Made by a program: the position numbers and the translations under genes. A stretch of DNA of 62,644 nucleotides from assembly GCA_001464915.1 (NCBI GenBank), contig LNED01000012.1, forward strand, positions 1-62,644, written 5' to 3'. The DNA is from Sphingomonadales bacterium Ga0077531 (lineage in GTDB: Bacteria; Pseudomonadota; Alphaproteobacteria; Sphingomonadales; Sphingomonadaceae). Below the pieces are notes generated by a model. It was not told the DNA's origin and did not search any database. It worked only from the letters and a program-made list of their open reading frames with translations. Below are positions 18,301 through 27,765 of the stretch, piece by piece (the stretch's first letter is position 1; the number at the start of each line of letters is the position of its first letter).

Positions 18301-18932
18301 AGCGCGCCTCCTTCAGCACGGGCTGCATAGGCATGGCGAAGCGCAGTCCGCGCACGCAGCAGCAGCGATTCAAACGCCTTGATATTCATGTCGAGCGTTT
18401 CGGCGGCGGCGGCATTGGACAGTTCCTCATAATAGGTCAGCACGATCGCGGCGCGTTGGCGTTCGGGCAGTGCGGCGATCAGCGCGCGGGCTGACCGGTC
18501 GCGCTCACCTGCTTCGATCAGCGCATCGGCAAGCGGGGCGTCATCCTCGCTATCGGGAACCTCACCGTCCGACAGCCGCCGCGCACGGCGCAGTCGGTCA
18601 ATCGCGAGGTTGGTCACAACCCGTTGCAACCAACCGCCGAGCCTGAGGGCACCGGCCGCCTGACTGCCGACTGGGTGGCGCGCGGCAATGTTTGGCGCGT
18701 GGTCCCACAATCGCAGCATGGCTTCCTGCACGATATCCTCTGCCTCATGTGCGTCGCCCGTCATCCGGTACGCAACGCGGTGAAGCGCGGTGGCATGCGA
18801 CGCGATGGCCTCGCGCAGCGCCACTGGATCGCGCGCCGCCAACCTCGCCGCCAAAGACGCATCAGCGCCGTTGGCCATGCCGGACATGGCGGTGGTGGAT
18901 GGCTCGCCGCTAAAGTTCATGTTTGCGCGCAA
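18297..18932 (-). CDS. ECF-type RNA polymerase sigma factor
   Basis: The product has the two domains of extracytoplasmic-function sigma factors. Region 2 runs from LHRVAYRMTGDAHEAEDIVQEAMLRLWDH to VTNLAIDRLRRARR (about residues 50-118); region 4 includes the ALPERQRAAIVLTYYEELSNAAAAETL helix-turn-helix (about 150-185) and ends with a conserved FESLLLRARTALR. Starts at 18932 (MRANMNFSGE), 18920 or nearby ATGs are all possible. It is coupled to the downstream putative anti-sigma gene. I could not identify a matching promoter sequence upstream. Confidence 0.9.
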   Translation of the reverse strand: MRANMNFSGEPSTTAMSGMANGADASLAARLAARDPVALREAIASHATALHRVAYRMTGDAHEAEDIVQEAMLRLWDHAPNIAARHPVGSQAAGALRLGGWLQRVVTNLAIDRLRRARRLSDGEVPDSEDDAPLADALIEAGERDRSARALIAALPERQRAAIVLTYYEELSNAAAAETLDMNIKAFESLLLRARTALRHAYAARAEGGAL

Positions 18933-19009
18933 AGGGCCCCGTTTGCGTGTGCGTTTCTGGGTTTCTTACCCCTACAACGCAGGCGTTGAACAAACCCTTC
19001 GCGCCGGGA

Positions 19010-20518
19010 TCAATCCGCGCGCGGCAGCCGCAGTTCGACCAGCAACCCGCCCAGATCTTCACTGGTGCCAAGGGTTACGCTGCCGCCATAAATCTCGGCC
19101 ACATCGCGCACGATGGCGAGGCCCAAGCCGGTACCGGGCTTGTCGGTATCGAGCCGCACACCGCGATCGAAGATGCGCACGCGCTCGGCCTCTGGGATGC
19201 CCGTCCCATCATCCTCGACCCAGATGAGGCACTGATTTGGATCAAGCGGTGCCCCGTCGTCGTCTTCAGGATCGATCGTGACAAATACGCTGCCGCCGCC
19301 GTATTTGGCGGCGTTTTCGATCAGGTTGCCGAGCAGTTCGTCCAAGTCCTGCCGTTCGAGCGCGACCGTGGCGGTGCGGCTGCCTGCAATATCGAGCCGG
19401 CCATCGGGGTAGAGCCGCTCAACCGCGCGGCGAACCGCCACGGCGCTTGCCATCACATTGGTACGGGCATGGCCCACGGCGCGGCGGCCAACCGCTCGGG
19501 CGCGGGCCAAGTGGTGATCGACATGACGCTGCATCGTACGGGTTTCGCGCATCACGGCATCGCCCAGATCAGGTGCGCGCGCAGTCGCGGCGTTGGTCAG
19601 CACCGTCAACGGGGTCTTCAAAGCATGGGCGAGGTTGCCTGCATGGCGGCGCGCTTCCTCAGCTTGCTTTTCGGAATGTTCGAGCAGCGCGTTCAATTCT
19701 TCGACCAGCGGTTGCACCTCCAAAGGGAGCGGTTCGGTTATCCGTCCTGCCCCGGTTGTGCGCAAGTTCTGGATCGCCGCGCGCACCCGGCGCAAGGGCG
19801 ACAGACCGTAGCGGATTTGCAGCAGCGCCATCACCAGCAGCCCCAGCCCCAGCACTGCAAAGCTCCAGATCAGGATCAACCGCACCCGCCCGATCTGGGT
19901 GTCCATCTGCTCGGTCGCGCTCGCCACAGCGAAGGTCCAGCGCGTTTCACTCCCGGGCAGGATGACCGTCCGCTCTGCAATCCGCAGCGGTTCACCAACG
20001 AATTGATCGGAGTTGTAGAAACGCGCGTCGCTGTCGAAACTCTCTCCCTTGACGACCGCCCCTTGCAGCTTAAGCGTCCGATCCCACAGGCTGCGCGAGG
20101 GCCACGGCACTCTGCCGCTGATCTGCCAATACAGCCCGCTGCCGGGTTCAAGAAACCGTTGATCACCCAGCGTGCGATAGAAATACACATCGCCATTGGG
20201 GTCGATTTCGGCCGAAGCGATCATCGCGGTGAGAATATATTCAAGCTGCTCGTCGAAATTGGCTTCGACCTGCGACGTGAGCGTTCGCTCCAGGGCGACG
20301 CCGCCGCCGAGCAACAAAACGAAAATCCACCCCGCTGCGATCAACCCCATCCGCCGTGCAAGGCTGGCGCGCGGGGCGGCAGGAGGGGGCGCCGTTACGT
20401 CATCCGCAACAGCACTGCCCTCGCCCTGAGGCAAGACTGTGCGCGCGTCGCCGCCCGTGCTCGCCGCCTCAGGCGCGCGGAGCGTCGGCGGGGTCGTCGA
20501 GGCTGTAACCGAGGCCAC
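19010..20518 (-). CDS. sensor histidine kinase (PhoQ-like)
   Basis: This membrane kinase has a first transmembrane segment at about residues 57-75 (MGLIAAGWIFVLLLGGG), a periplasmic sensor domain of about 150 residues, a second segment (LILIWSFAVLGLGLLVMAL), a HAMP-like linker, and the catalytic core. The phosphorylated His lies in NLAHALKTPLTVL, the N box is LLGNLIENAAKYGG, G1 is VEDDGTGIPEAE and G2 is GTGLGLAIV. The listed start overlaps the response regulator stop by 50 bases; a start at 20350 or an intermediate TTG is also possible. The periplasmic signal is unknown; the adjacent PepSY protein hints at envelope stress or cation sensing. Confidence 0.9.
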   Translation of the reverse strand: MASVTASTTPPTLRAPEAASTGGDARTVLPQGEGSAVADDVTAPPPAAPRASLARRMGLIAAGWIFVLLLGGGVALERTLTSQVEANFDEQLEYILTAMIASAEIDPNGDVYFYRTLGDQRFLEPGSGLYWQISGRVPWPSRSLWDRTLKLQGAVVKGESFDSDARFYNSDQFVGEPLRIAERTVILPGSETRWTFAVASATEQMDTQIGRVRLILIWSFAVLGLGLLVMALLQIRYGLSPLRRVRAAIQNLRTTGAGRITEPLPLEVQPLVEELNALLEHSEKQAEEARRHAGNLAHALKTPLTVLTNAATARAPDLGDAVMRETRTMQRHVDHHLARARAVGRRAVGHARTNVMASAVAVRRAVERLYPDGRLDIAGSRTATVALERQDLDELLGNLIENAAKYGGGSVFVTIDPEDDDGAPLDPNQCLIWVEDDGTGIPEAERVRIFDRGVRLDTDKPGTGLGLAIVRDVAEIYGGSVTLGTSEDLGGLLVELRLPRAD

Positions 20519-21146
20519 GGATGGTCGTTATCACGTCTGCGCCAAGCTTCTTGCGGATACGGGTGACGAACACTTCAATGGTGTTCGAATCCCGGTCAAA
20601 ATCCTGATCATAAATATGCTCGATCAGTTCGGTGCGGCTGACCACCTTGCCCTTGTGGTGCATCAGGTAGCTCAGCAGCTTGTATTCCTGCGCGGTCAGC
20701 TTGACCGGCTCGCCGTCCAGCGTCACCCGGCCCGAGCGCGTGTCCAGCCGCACATCGCCTGCGGTCAGCTCGGACGAAGTATTGCCCGAAGCGCGGCGGA
20801 TCAGCGCGCGCAACCGGGCGATCAGTTCTTCAGTCTGAAACGGCTTGGCAAGGTAATCATCGGCCCCTGCATCAAGCCCGGCGACCTTGTCGCTCCAGCT
20901 GTCACGCGCAGTCAGCACCAACACCGGGAAGGTACGCCCTTCGCGCCGCCACATGCCAAGCACTGTCAGCCCGTCAATTTCAGGCAAACCAAGGTCGAGT
21001 ACGACCGCGTCGTAATCCTCGGTCGAGCCCATGAAATGCCCGTCCTCGCCATCGGCAGACAGGTCGACGGCATAGCCTTGCTGCTCCAGCGTCGACTTGA
21101 GCTGCGCGCCGAGGGTCGGTTCATCTTCGACAATCAGAATGCGCAT
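20469..21146 (-). CDS. OmpR/PhoP-family response regulator
   Basis: The receiver domain starts at MRILIVEDEPTLG with the acidic pocket (EDE), the phospho-acceptor Asp in AVVLDLGLPEIDG (about residue 51), the conserved Thr in VLVLTARD and the Lys in YLAKPF. The C-terminal winged helix has the transactivation features VKLTAQEYKLLSYLMHH, VSRTELIEHIYD and EVFVTRIRKKLG. At 225 residues the length is normal. I chose the ATG at 21146 because the receiver begins there. It is the first gene of a pair with the histidine kinase, read in the same direction. Confidence 0.93.
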   Translation of the reverse strand: MRILIVEDEPTLGAQLKSTLEQQGYAVDLSADGEDGHFMGSTEDYDAVVLDLGLPEIDGLTVLGMWRREGRTFPVLVLTARDSWSDKVAGLDAGADDYLAKPFQTEELIARLRALIRRASGNTSSELTAGDVRLDTRSGRVTLDGEPVKLTAQEYKLLSYLMHHKGKVVSRTELIEHIYDQDFDRDSNTIEVFVTRIRKKLGADVITTIRGLGYSLDDPADAPRA

Positions 21147-21269
21147 AATCCACCATTTTCCTGCATTGGTTTGAAGCCGGTCGTGCGCTTTTGAGAAGAG
21201 AGCGTCAAGCAAGGCCATGGCGCAGACACCAAGGCTTTCCCCCGATGTTCGCGCATCATGCCCGGCCCG

Positions 21270-21584
21270 TTAACGCGACTGCCGAATGATCTTCCCCGTC
21301 CGGGCATCAACATCGACATAAGTGACACGGCCCTCACGGATGAACTTCAACCGGTAGGCGCGCGCGGTCGAGTCATAGGCCGGGCCGAGATATTCGCTGC
21401 CCTGCATTTTCGGCAGGATGCGCCGTTCGATCTCTCGCAAAGGCAGCTGAGTGCCCGCGCGCATTTCTTTGATCGCCTCACCCTGATCGCCGCGCAGCTG
21501 ATCCTGCGCGGTCGCGGGAGAGACAGCCACGGTCAGCGCCAATGCTGCGCCAATGCTTGCAAGAAAGGAACGAGACAGTTTCAT
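21270..21584 (-). CDS. PepSY-domain periplasmic protein
   Basis: The 104-residue product begins with a signal peptide (MKLSRSFLASIGAALALTVA, cleavage near ATAQ) and contains one PepSY-like unit. The features are PLREIERRILPKMQGSEYLG followed by YRLKFIREGRVTYVDVDARTGKII, whose last part is the typical strand-turn-strand ending. PepSY proteins often inhibit peptidases or modulate neighbouring sensor kinases. It lies 123 bases upstream of the PhoPQ-like pair on the same strand, an arrangement frequently seen for this class. Confidence 0.83.
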   Translation of the reverse strand: MKLSRSFLASIGAALALTVAVSPATAQDQLRGDQGEAIKEMRAGTQLPLREIERRILPKMQGSEYLGPAYDSTARAYRLKFIREGRVTYVDVDARTGKIIRQSR

Positions 21585-21634
21585 AATATTGTCATGCCTA
21601 GCGTTGGACCATTGAACAAGCCGTGAATGGCTGA

Positions 21635-22381
21635 TCACTCGGCAGCGGACGAAGCATCCTTCACCAATTCATACTTGATGGTGATGCTGATCCCGGTCGA
21701 AACCATACCGGGCTGCACCGGCGGCGGGGCATCCGCTTTGGCAGCGTTCATCCGACTTTCCGCCATTTGCGGCATCGGCCCGCGGGCTTCGATGTTTTCG
21801 GCAATCGCCAGCACCTTGGCGTCATCATAGCCGAGCATATCGGCATAGGCTTTTGCCTGCGCCTGGGCCCGCTCAAACGCGCGCTTGCGCGCTGAATCCT
21901 TGGCAGCATCGTCATTCTCGATGCTAAAGCTTGGGCCATTAAGATCATTCGCGCCCGCGGCAACCAGTGCATCGAGCACCCTGCCAGTATCCTCGATCTT
22001 GCGCAGGGTCACACTCACCCGGTTGGATACCTGGTAACCGCGGAACACCTGACGCTGGGTTTCCTGATTGTAGTCATACATCGCATTCAGGTTGATCCCG
22101 GTGGTCTGGATGTCCTTCTCAGCCACGCCCAGTGCCTTGATCCGCGCGATCACCTTGGTCATCTCTGCCGAGTTCTGCTGCAAAGCTGCGGTCGCGGTAG
22201 GCGCTTCGCTCGTGACGCCCGCGCCAATGGTGGCGATATCAGGGGCGACCGACACACTTTCGAACACGTTGAGTTCCACCACCGGGCCATTTGCTTCGAT
22301 TTCGATCTCAGCCGCGGCAAGCGTGTGCGCGGGGATCGAGAGAGCGCTGGCAGCGAGAAGGGCAATAGCGGGACGGATCAT
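21635..22381 (-). CDS. SIMPL-domain (DUF541) periplasmic protein
   Basis: The 248-residue product has a signal peptide (MIRPAIALLAASALSIPAHT, cleavage near TLAAAE) and one SIMPL domain. The family hallmarks are the opening SVAPDIATIGAGVTSEAPTA, the conserved GVAEKDIQTTGINLNAMYDY string, the GYQVSNRVSVTLRKIEDTGRVLDA block, and the end segment TGISITIKYELV. SIMPL proteins such as E. coli YggE are linked to oxidative stress, but the mechanism is unknown. I chose the start at 22381, where the signal peptide begins; the longer upstream frame overlaps the divergent ABC-F gene. Confidence 0.9.
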   Translation of the reverse strand: MIRPAIALLAASALSIPAHTLAAAEIEIEANGPVVELNVFESVSVAPDIATIGAGVTSEAPTATAALQQNSAEMTKVIARIKALGVAEKDIQTTGINLNAMYDYNQETQRQVFRGYQVSNRVSVTLRKIEDTGRVLDALVAAGANDLNGPSFSIENDDAAKDSARKRAFERAQAQAKAYADMLGYDDAKVLAIAENIEARGPMPQMAESRMNAAKADAPPPVQPGMVSTGISITIKYELVKDASSAAE

Positions 22382-22510
22382 TGAACAGGTTCCTTCAGGA
22401 AAGATCGTCCATTGGCGCTGATCAGCTTTCGCAGGACTGAACCGCCAGCATGTCAAGGATACCGGCACGGGGTTGTGGCGCGGCTGCCAAGTCCCTACCT
22501 GCCGCACCCA

Positions 22511-24355
22511 ATGGCGCAACCTCCCATCTTTTCGTTCGAAGGACTCGCTTTGCAACAGGGCGGTCGCTGGCTGTTTGGCGGGCCGACACCCACCAGCGGC
22601 GCGGCGCCAATTGATCTGCATGTGCTTCCCGGAGATCGGCTCGCACTGATTGGCCGCAATGGAGCGGGCAAAACCACGCTGCTGCGGCTGATTATGGAGC
22701 GGATCGACGCGGATCGCGGGCAGCGGCGCGTCAAGCCAGGAACGCGGATCGTGTTTCTGGAGCAGGACCCCGATTTCTCTGGCACCGGTACGCTGATGGA
22801 CTTTGCGCTGGGCGGTGATGATGCCCCAGCCGAGCACGAGGTGGATGCCATCGCCGGCCAACTCGGGATCGACATGAGCCGCCTGTCCGCCACCGCCAGT
22901 GGCGGTGAACGACGGCGCGCGGCGCTGGCCCGGGCGCTGGCGCAAGACCCCGATCTGATCCTGCTGGACGAGCCGACCAACCACCTGGATTTGTCGGCGA
23001 TCGATTGGCTCGAAGACTGGCTGACCCGCTATCGCGGTGCCTTCATCACCATCAGCCACGACCGCACTTTTCTCACCCGCCTGACCCGTTCAACGCTGTG
23101 GCTCGACCGCGGCACGATGCGGCGCAAGGATGTCGGTTTCGGCGGGTACGAGGCGTGGGAGGAACAGGTTTACTCCGAAGAAGCGCGCGCGGCGGAGCGG
23201 ATGGACGCCAAGCTGAAAATCGAAGCCCACTGGCTCGAACGCGGCGTCACTGCACGGCGCAAGCGCAATCAGGGCCGCCTTGAAAAGCTGTTCCAGATGC
23301 GCGCGGCGCGGGCTTCGATGATTTCAGGCGCTGGGACGGCCAAGCTCAAGCTTTCGAGCGATGATGACTTCAAATCCAAGTCGGTGATCGTCGCGGAGGG
23401 TATCTCAAAAACCTTCGGCGACCGCGCCATCATCAAGCCATTTTCGCTGCGAATTCAGAACGGCGACCGCATCGGGATCGTTGGCTCGAACGGCGCGGGC
23501 AAGACCACCCTGCTGAAAATGCTCACGAAAGAACTGGAACCCGACACTGGCACCGTCACCCATGCCAAGACGCTGACGGGGGTGATGATAGACCAGCAGC
23601 GCAAACTGCTCGAACCGAACGCCACCGTGCGGCAGATCCTGGCCGAAGGCGGCGATTGGATCGACGTTCGCGGGGTGCGCAAGCATGTCATGGCATACCT
23701 GAAGGACTTCCTGTTCGATCCCGGTCTGGTCGATACCAAAGTCGGCATTCTGTCGGGCGGAGAACGCTCGCGCTTGTTGCTGGCGCGCGAATTTGCCCGC
23801 ACCGCCAACCTGCTGGTGCTGGACGAGCCGACCAATGATCTTGACCTCGAAACGCTTGATTTACTTCAGGAAGTGATCGCCGATTTCGATGGCACCGTGC
23901 TGATTGTCAGCCACGACCGGGACTTTCTGGATCGCACGGTGACGGTCACCCTGGGCCTCGATGGATCGGGCAAGGTGGACATTATTGCCGGTGGTTACGC
24001 CGACTGGGAAGCGAAGCGCAAACAGGGGTCTGGCGCGGTCAACACGGGGTCTAACCGGCAGCAAGCGCGACCTAACGGGGGCCTGGACGAGGCTAGCACC
24101 GTGCTGCCGATCAAGTCTTCCTCACCCCCCAAACTGTCCTACAAAGACCAGCGCGATTACGAAATCCTGCCGGCCCGGATCGAAGAATTGGAAGCCGCAA
24201 TTATCCGCGGCGAGGCGCTGCTGAACGATCCTGAACTTTACGCCAAGGATCCGAAGAAATTCGCGACAATCAGTCAGGGCATCGCCAACGCCCGCGCAGA
24301 AAAAGACGCTGCCGAGGAACGCTGGCTGATGCTGGCGGAGCAGGTTGAGGGCTAA
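22511..24355 (+). CDS. ABC-F family ATPase (Uup-like)
   Basis: ABC-F proteins are soluble twin ATPases that act on ribosomes or DNA, not transporters. Two nucleotide-binding domains are present: Walker A GRNGAGKTTLL with signature ASGGERRRAAL and Walker B LILLDEPTNHLD, then GSNGAGKTTLL with LSGGERSRLLL and LVLDEPTNDLD. A charged linker of about 80 residues separates them. The C-terminus has a coiled-coil domain of Uup type (KLSYKDQRDYEILPARIEEL, then EKDAAEERWLML). The ATG at 22511 gives 614 residues. It stands alone on the plus strand. Confidence 0.92.
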   Translation: MAQPPIFSFEGLALQQGGRWLFGGPTPTSGAAPIDLHVLPGDRLALIGRNGAGKTTLLRLIMERIDADRGQRRVKPGTRIVFLEQDPDFSGTGTLMDFALGGDDAPAEHEVDAIAGQLGIDMSRLSATASGGERRRAALARALAQDPDLILLDEPTNHLDLSAIDWLEDWLTRYRGAFITISHDRTFLTRLTRSTLWLDRGTMRRKDVGFGGYEAWEEQVYSEEARAAERMDAKLKIEAHWLERGVTARRKRNQGRLEKLFQMRAARASMISGAGTAKLKLSSDDDFKSKSVIVAEGISKTFGDRAIIKPFSLRIQNGDRIGIVGSNGAGKTTLLKMLTKELEPDTGTVTHAKTLTGVMIDQQRKLLEPNATVRQILAEGGDWIDVRGVRKHVMAYLKDFLFDPGLVDTKVGILSGGERSRLLLAREFARTANLLVLDEPTNDLDLETLDLLQEVIADFDGTVLIVSHDRDFLDRTVTVTLGLDGSGKVDIIAGGYADWEAKRKQGSGAVNTGSNRQQARPNGGLDEASTVLPIKSSSPPKLSYKDQRDYEILPARIEELEAAIIRGEALLNDPELYAKDPKKFATISQGIANARAEKDAAEERWLMLAEQVEG

Positions 24356-24370
24356 ATTGGCTGAGTAGCT

Positions 24371-24850
24371 TCATCCGATCCGGTAATATTCAGCCACCCG
24401 CTCCAGCGCGATTTTGAGCACCAATTTACCGCTTCGGGCGGGCCAGCCGAGCGTTTTTTCAGCGTCCGGCAGCGCCTCTCCCGCACACACCACGCGCCAC
24501 AGGATGTCTTCCAAACCTTTGCCCGCCGCCTTGATCGCGCCGTCAAACCGCTGGCGCGCAGCAATCTGGCGTTCGCTGGGAGACAGGCCGCGATCCCCGG
24601 TTGATTTCACCCGCACCGTATCCCACCGCATGGTGACGCTGGCGGACAAGGCGCTGCGTTCATAATCGGCGCGCAGCTTTTCGCCCGCATCCAATAGCCG
24701 CTCGGACAAATGCCCGCGTGCATGCAGCCATGCCAACGGCGATTCGGCCAGATTGACCGTGACCGTTCGCGACGGAAGAGCGCCCCTGGCCCCTGCCCCG
24801 CGCCGCGGACCTTCGGGGGTGAGTTCGCGTTCGACCAATTGGCGCTTCAT
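24371..24850 (-). CDS. DUF6456-domain protein
   Basis: The 159-residue product matches the alphaproteobacterial DUF6456 type by its central features: VNLAESPLAWLHARGHLS, a basic middle (SPSERQIAARQRFDGAIKAA) and a C-terminal helix pair with GKGLEDILWRVVCAGEAL and LALERVAEYYRIG-like endings. Function unknown; the family is predicted to be DNA-binding in some members. I chose the ATG at 24850 (MKRQLVERELTPEG). It converges with the ABC-F gene, leaving 15 bases between stops, and diverges from the XRE regulator. Confidence 0.75.
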   Translation of the reverse strand: MKRQLVERELTPEGPRRGAGARGALPSRTVTVNLAESPLAWLHARGHLSERLLDAGEKLRADYERSALSASVTMRWDTVRVKSTGDRGLSPSERQIAARQRFDGAIKAAGKGLEDILWRVVCAGEALPDAEKTLGWPARSGKLVLKIALERVAEYYRIG

Positions 24851-24959
24851 GGCAATTTCTCCGCTTGTTGAAGGCAAGCGGCTTGCCAAAGCGGCGCGAC
24901 TGTAGGAAAGAATAAACCAATCCGGTTAATTTGAAACCATTTAGGATGAGGTCGGCCCG

Positions 24960-25550
24960 ATGAATCGCATCCGTGATCTGCGCAAGGCCAAGGGACTGAC
25001 GCTGGCCGATCTGGCCGTCGCCTGCGATCCGCCCACCACCGCGCAGACCATCGGGCGGCTGGAAACAGGGATGCGCAGCCTCTCGCTCACTTGGATGAAC
25101 CGTATTGCTGCGGCGCTGAATGTCGATCCGGCCAACCTGATGCGGGCGGAAAGCGGAGAGCATGCGCAGATCGTGGCCGAACTCGGCGCAACCGGCCCCG
25201 ACCCCCTCACCGCCCCGCGCGAGGCGGTGCTGCCGTCCGATCTCGCCGCCGATCCCGATGCGCCTGCACCACTGGTGCTGGCGGTGCGTGACAGCGTCGG
25301 CGAATACCGGCCGGGCGACCTCATTTGGCTGCAAGCGTTCACGCCCGATGCTGACCCAGCCACCATCAGCCGCGCGATGAACCGGGACTGCCTTGTGCCC
25401 CGCCCCGGTGGGCGCTTTGCCTTTGGTCGCCTAATCGACCGTCGCGGCACGTTGGTCGGCTTGCTACCCCCAGGGGCTGGGCAAAAGCAGGTCGTGGTCG
25501 ATAATCCAGCATGGATTGCAGTGGCGATCATGCTGGTCCGGCCGCTCTAA
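24960..25550 (+). CDS. XRE-family transcriptional regulator
   Basis: The first 65 residues form a Cro/C1-type helix-turn-helix (RIRDLRKAKGLTLADLAVAC, then TAQTIGRLETGMRSLSLTWM). The C-terminal half (about residues 85-196) has the strands of an S24-like sensor fold (LVLAVRDSVGEYRPGDLIWLQAF), but the Ser/Lys protease dyad is not obvious, so self-cleavage is doubtful. It is 11 bases upstream of the glycosyltransferase gene, on the same strand, and may be co-transcribed with it. Confidence 0.82.
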   Translation: MNRIRDLRKAKGLTLADLAVACDPPTTAQTIGRLETGMRSLSLTWMNRIAAALNVDPANLMRAESGEHAQIVAELGATGPDPLTAPREAVLPSDLAADPDAPAPLVLAVRDSVGEYRPGDLIWLQAFTPDADPATISRAMNRDCLVPRPGGRFAFGRLIDRRGTLVGLLPPGAGQKQVVVDNPAWIAVAIMLVRPL

Positions 25551-25561
25551 AGGCCGCGCCG

Positions 25562-26746
25562 GTGAAACACGTGCTCGCCCTGTCGACGCTTTATCCCAAC
25601 GCGGTTAATCCGCGCTTTGGCACCTTCGTCGCGCGATCGCTGGAGGCGTTGGCCAAGCGCGGCGATTGGCGGGTGACGTTGGTGAACCCTATCGGCCTGC
25701 CGCCGCTGACATTGGGCCGCTATCGCCCGTTGGCTGACCTGCCTACGGTTAGCGAGGAAGGGGGCATCACCATCCACCGCCCGCATTTCACTCTGATCCC
25801 GCGCATCGGCGCGCGCCGCAATGCTGCCGCCATCGCCCGCGCGGTGCTGCCGCTGGTCAAGCGCATTCATGCCGAAACCCCGATCGACGTGCTGGATGCG
25901 CAATTCTTCTTCCCCGATGGCCCTGCGGCGGCGGAGATCGCGCAAGCAACCGGCCTGCCGTTATCGATCAAGGCGCGTGGTAGCGACATCAGTTTCTGGG
26001 GCGACTATAGCTATGCCCGCGACCAGATGCTGAGCGCCGCGCGCACGGCCACCGGGCTGCTGGCGGTCAGCCACGACCTTGCGGGGCAGATGGCGGCGAT
26101 GGGCATGGATGCCGACAAGATCACGGTGCATTACACTGGGCTTGACCGGGATCGCTTCCGCCCGCTCGGCCACACGCAACTGCGTCGTAGGCTTAGTGAG
26201 GAGCTAGGTTTTGAGCTACCAAACAATGCCCCGCTGCTCGCGTGCGTCGGCGCACTGATTGAGCGCAAGGGACAGGGCATCGCCATCGAGGCCTTGCGCG
26301 ACATTCCCGGCGCACGGCTGGTGCTGATCGGCAAAGGTGAGGACGAAGCGCGGCTGCGTTCCCTAGCGGTGAGTGAGGGCGTGGCAGACCGGGTGCATTT
26401 CGCGGGATCGATCGATCACGACCTGATGCCGCTGATCCTGTCAGCCGCCGATGTGATGGTGCTGCCGACCGTGGCTGAGGGACTGGCAAATGCGTGGGTC
26501 GAGGCGCTCGCCTGCGGCACGCCGGTGGTGACCAGCGATGTTGGCGGAGCGCGCGAACTCATCAATTGCGACACCGCCGGGCGGCTGGTTGATCGCAACG
26601 CCGCTGCGGTGGCGGCGGGGATCAACGCGGTCCTCAACAACCCGCCTGCGCGGGCAGATGTCGCCGCGCTGACGGAAGGTTTCAGCTGGGAAGCCAACGC
26701 CGCAGCATTGGCAGCGCATTATGAAAGGTTGGTGAGCGAGGGCTAG
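25562..26746 (+). CDS. glycosyltransferase family 4 protein
   Basis: This GT-B glycosyltransferase transfers a sugar from a nucleotide donor, probably in exopolysaccharide or lipid glycosylation. The N-terminal Rossmann part starts at VKHVLALSTLYPNAVNPRFGTF. The C-terminal donor-binding domain has VGALIERKGQGIAIEAL, LVLIGKGEDEARL and the family motif PTVAEGLANAWVEALACGTPVV with the conserved E-x7-E. I chose a GTG start at 25562 because it follows the XRE stop by 11 bases and the domain begins there. The longer frame overlaps the regulator. Substrate unknown. Confidence 0.87.
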   Translation: MKHVLALSTLYPNAVNPRFGTFVARSLEALAKRGDWRVTLVNPIGLPPLTLGRYRPLADLPTVSEEGGITIHRPHFTLIPRIGARRNAAAIARAVLPLVKRIHAETPIDVLDAQFFFPDGPAAAEIAQATGLPLSIKARGSDISFWGDYSYARDQMLSAARTATGLLAVSHDLAGQMAAMGMDADKITVHYTGLDRDRFRPLGHTQLRRRLSEELGFELPNNAPLLACVGALIERKGQGIAIEALRDIPGARLVLIGKGEDEARLRSLAVSEGVADRVHFAGSIDHDLMPLILSAADVMVLPTVAEGLANAWVEALACGTPVVTSDVGGARELINCDTAGRLVDRNAAAVAAGINAVLNNPPARADVAALTEGFSWEANAAALAAHYERLVSEG

Positions 26747-26774
26747 AGCCCCCACCCCTGAGTCTTGGCCCGCC

Positions 26775-27752
26775 TCACGCCTCGCCGCGCGCGATCTTTT
26801 CCTGACGATCCAGCTTGCTTTCCTGCGGCACGAAACTGTCCGAGGTTACCCCCATCCAGATCAGCAGCGGGCCGGCCATGTACACGCTCGAATAGGTGCC
26901 GATGAACAGGCCAACCGTGATCGCCGCAACCATGCCGAACAGGCTTGGCGGGCCAAAGATCAGCAGCGGGACCAGCGCGATGAACAGCGTCAGCGAGGTC
27001 ATGACCGTGCGCGCCAGCGTTTCATTAACCGACAGGTCGAGCAGCTCGGCAAGCGGCATCTTGCGGAATTTCTTGAGGTTTTCGCGGATGCGGTCGTAGA
27101 CCACGATGGTGTCATTCAGCGAATAGCCGATAATCGCGAGGATCGCGGCGACGATCTGCAGGCTGAACTCCATTTGCGTCAGCGCAAACAGGCCCACGGT
27201 GACCGAAACGTCGTGCACCAGCGCGAACATCGCACCGACGCCGAACTGCCATTCGAACCGGATCCAGATATACAGCGACACGGCCGCCATGGCCGCCAGC
27301 AGCGCGAGAATGGCCTGATTGCGGAATTCGCCAGCGACCTTGCCCGACACCGTGTCGTTGCCATCGGTGCGCGCATCGGGGTATTGCTTGGCGATGGCGG
27401 CAATCACCTCGGCGCCAATTGCAGTCGCAGCGCCCGGTGTGTCCTCAGCCCCTTCGGGCAGGGCGACACGGACAGAGACTTGGTTGGGCGCGCCGAATTC
27501 CTGCACCACTGGATCGCCATAACCCAGCCCGCCGACCAATTCGCGCAAGCTCGGGATCGGCGCGGTATCCTGATCCTCGAAAGTGATGCGCACCTCCTGG
27601 CCGCCGACAAAGTCGACCCCCAGGTTCAGGCCGTTGACCAGCACCGCTGCCCAGCTTCCGAAAATCAGCACGAGGCTGAGCACGAAGAACGGAATGCGCA
27701 GTTTCAGGAACTTGATATTGGTGTTGTCGGGAACGAGCTTCAGAAGTTTCAT
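26775..27752 (-). CDS. secF: protein translocase subunit SecF
   Basis: SecF works with SecD and YajC to pull exported proteins through SecYEG using the proton gradient. The 325-residue product has six expected membrane segments, the conserved LNLGVDFVGGQEVRITF stretch after the first, and the SecF signatures GYSLNDTIVVYDRIRE and NETLARTVMTSLT in the second half. It is the last gene of yajC-secD-secF, 13 bases behind secD. Confidence 0.96.
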   Translation of the reverse strand: MKLLKLVPDNTNIKFLKLRIPFFVLSLVLIFGSWAAVLVNGLNLGVDFVGGQEVRITFEDQDTAPIPSLRELVGGLGYGDPVVQEFGAPNQVSVRVALPEGAEDTPGAATAIGAEVIAAIAKQYPDARTDGNDTVSGKVAGEFRNQAILALLAAMAAVSLYIWIRFEWQFGVGAMFALVHDVSVTVGLFALTQMEFSLQIVAAILAIIGYSLNDTIVVYDRIRENLKKFRKMPLAELLDLSVNETLARTVMTSLTLFIALVPLLIFGPPSLFGMVAAITVGLFIGTYSSVYMAGPLLIWMGVTSDSFVPQESKLDRQEKIARGEA

Positions 27753-27765
27753 CGTCTCGTGCTCC

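Noticed and set aside
18923..20566. 547-codon plus-strand open frame
   Set aside because: Antisense to the histidine kinase; amino-acid composition is shadow-like.
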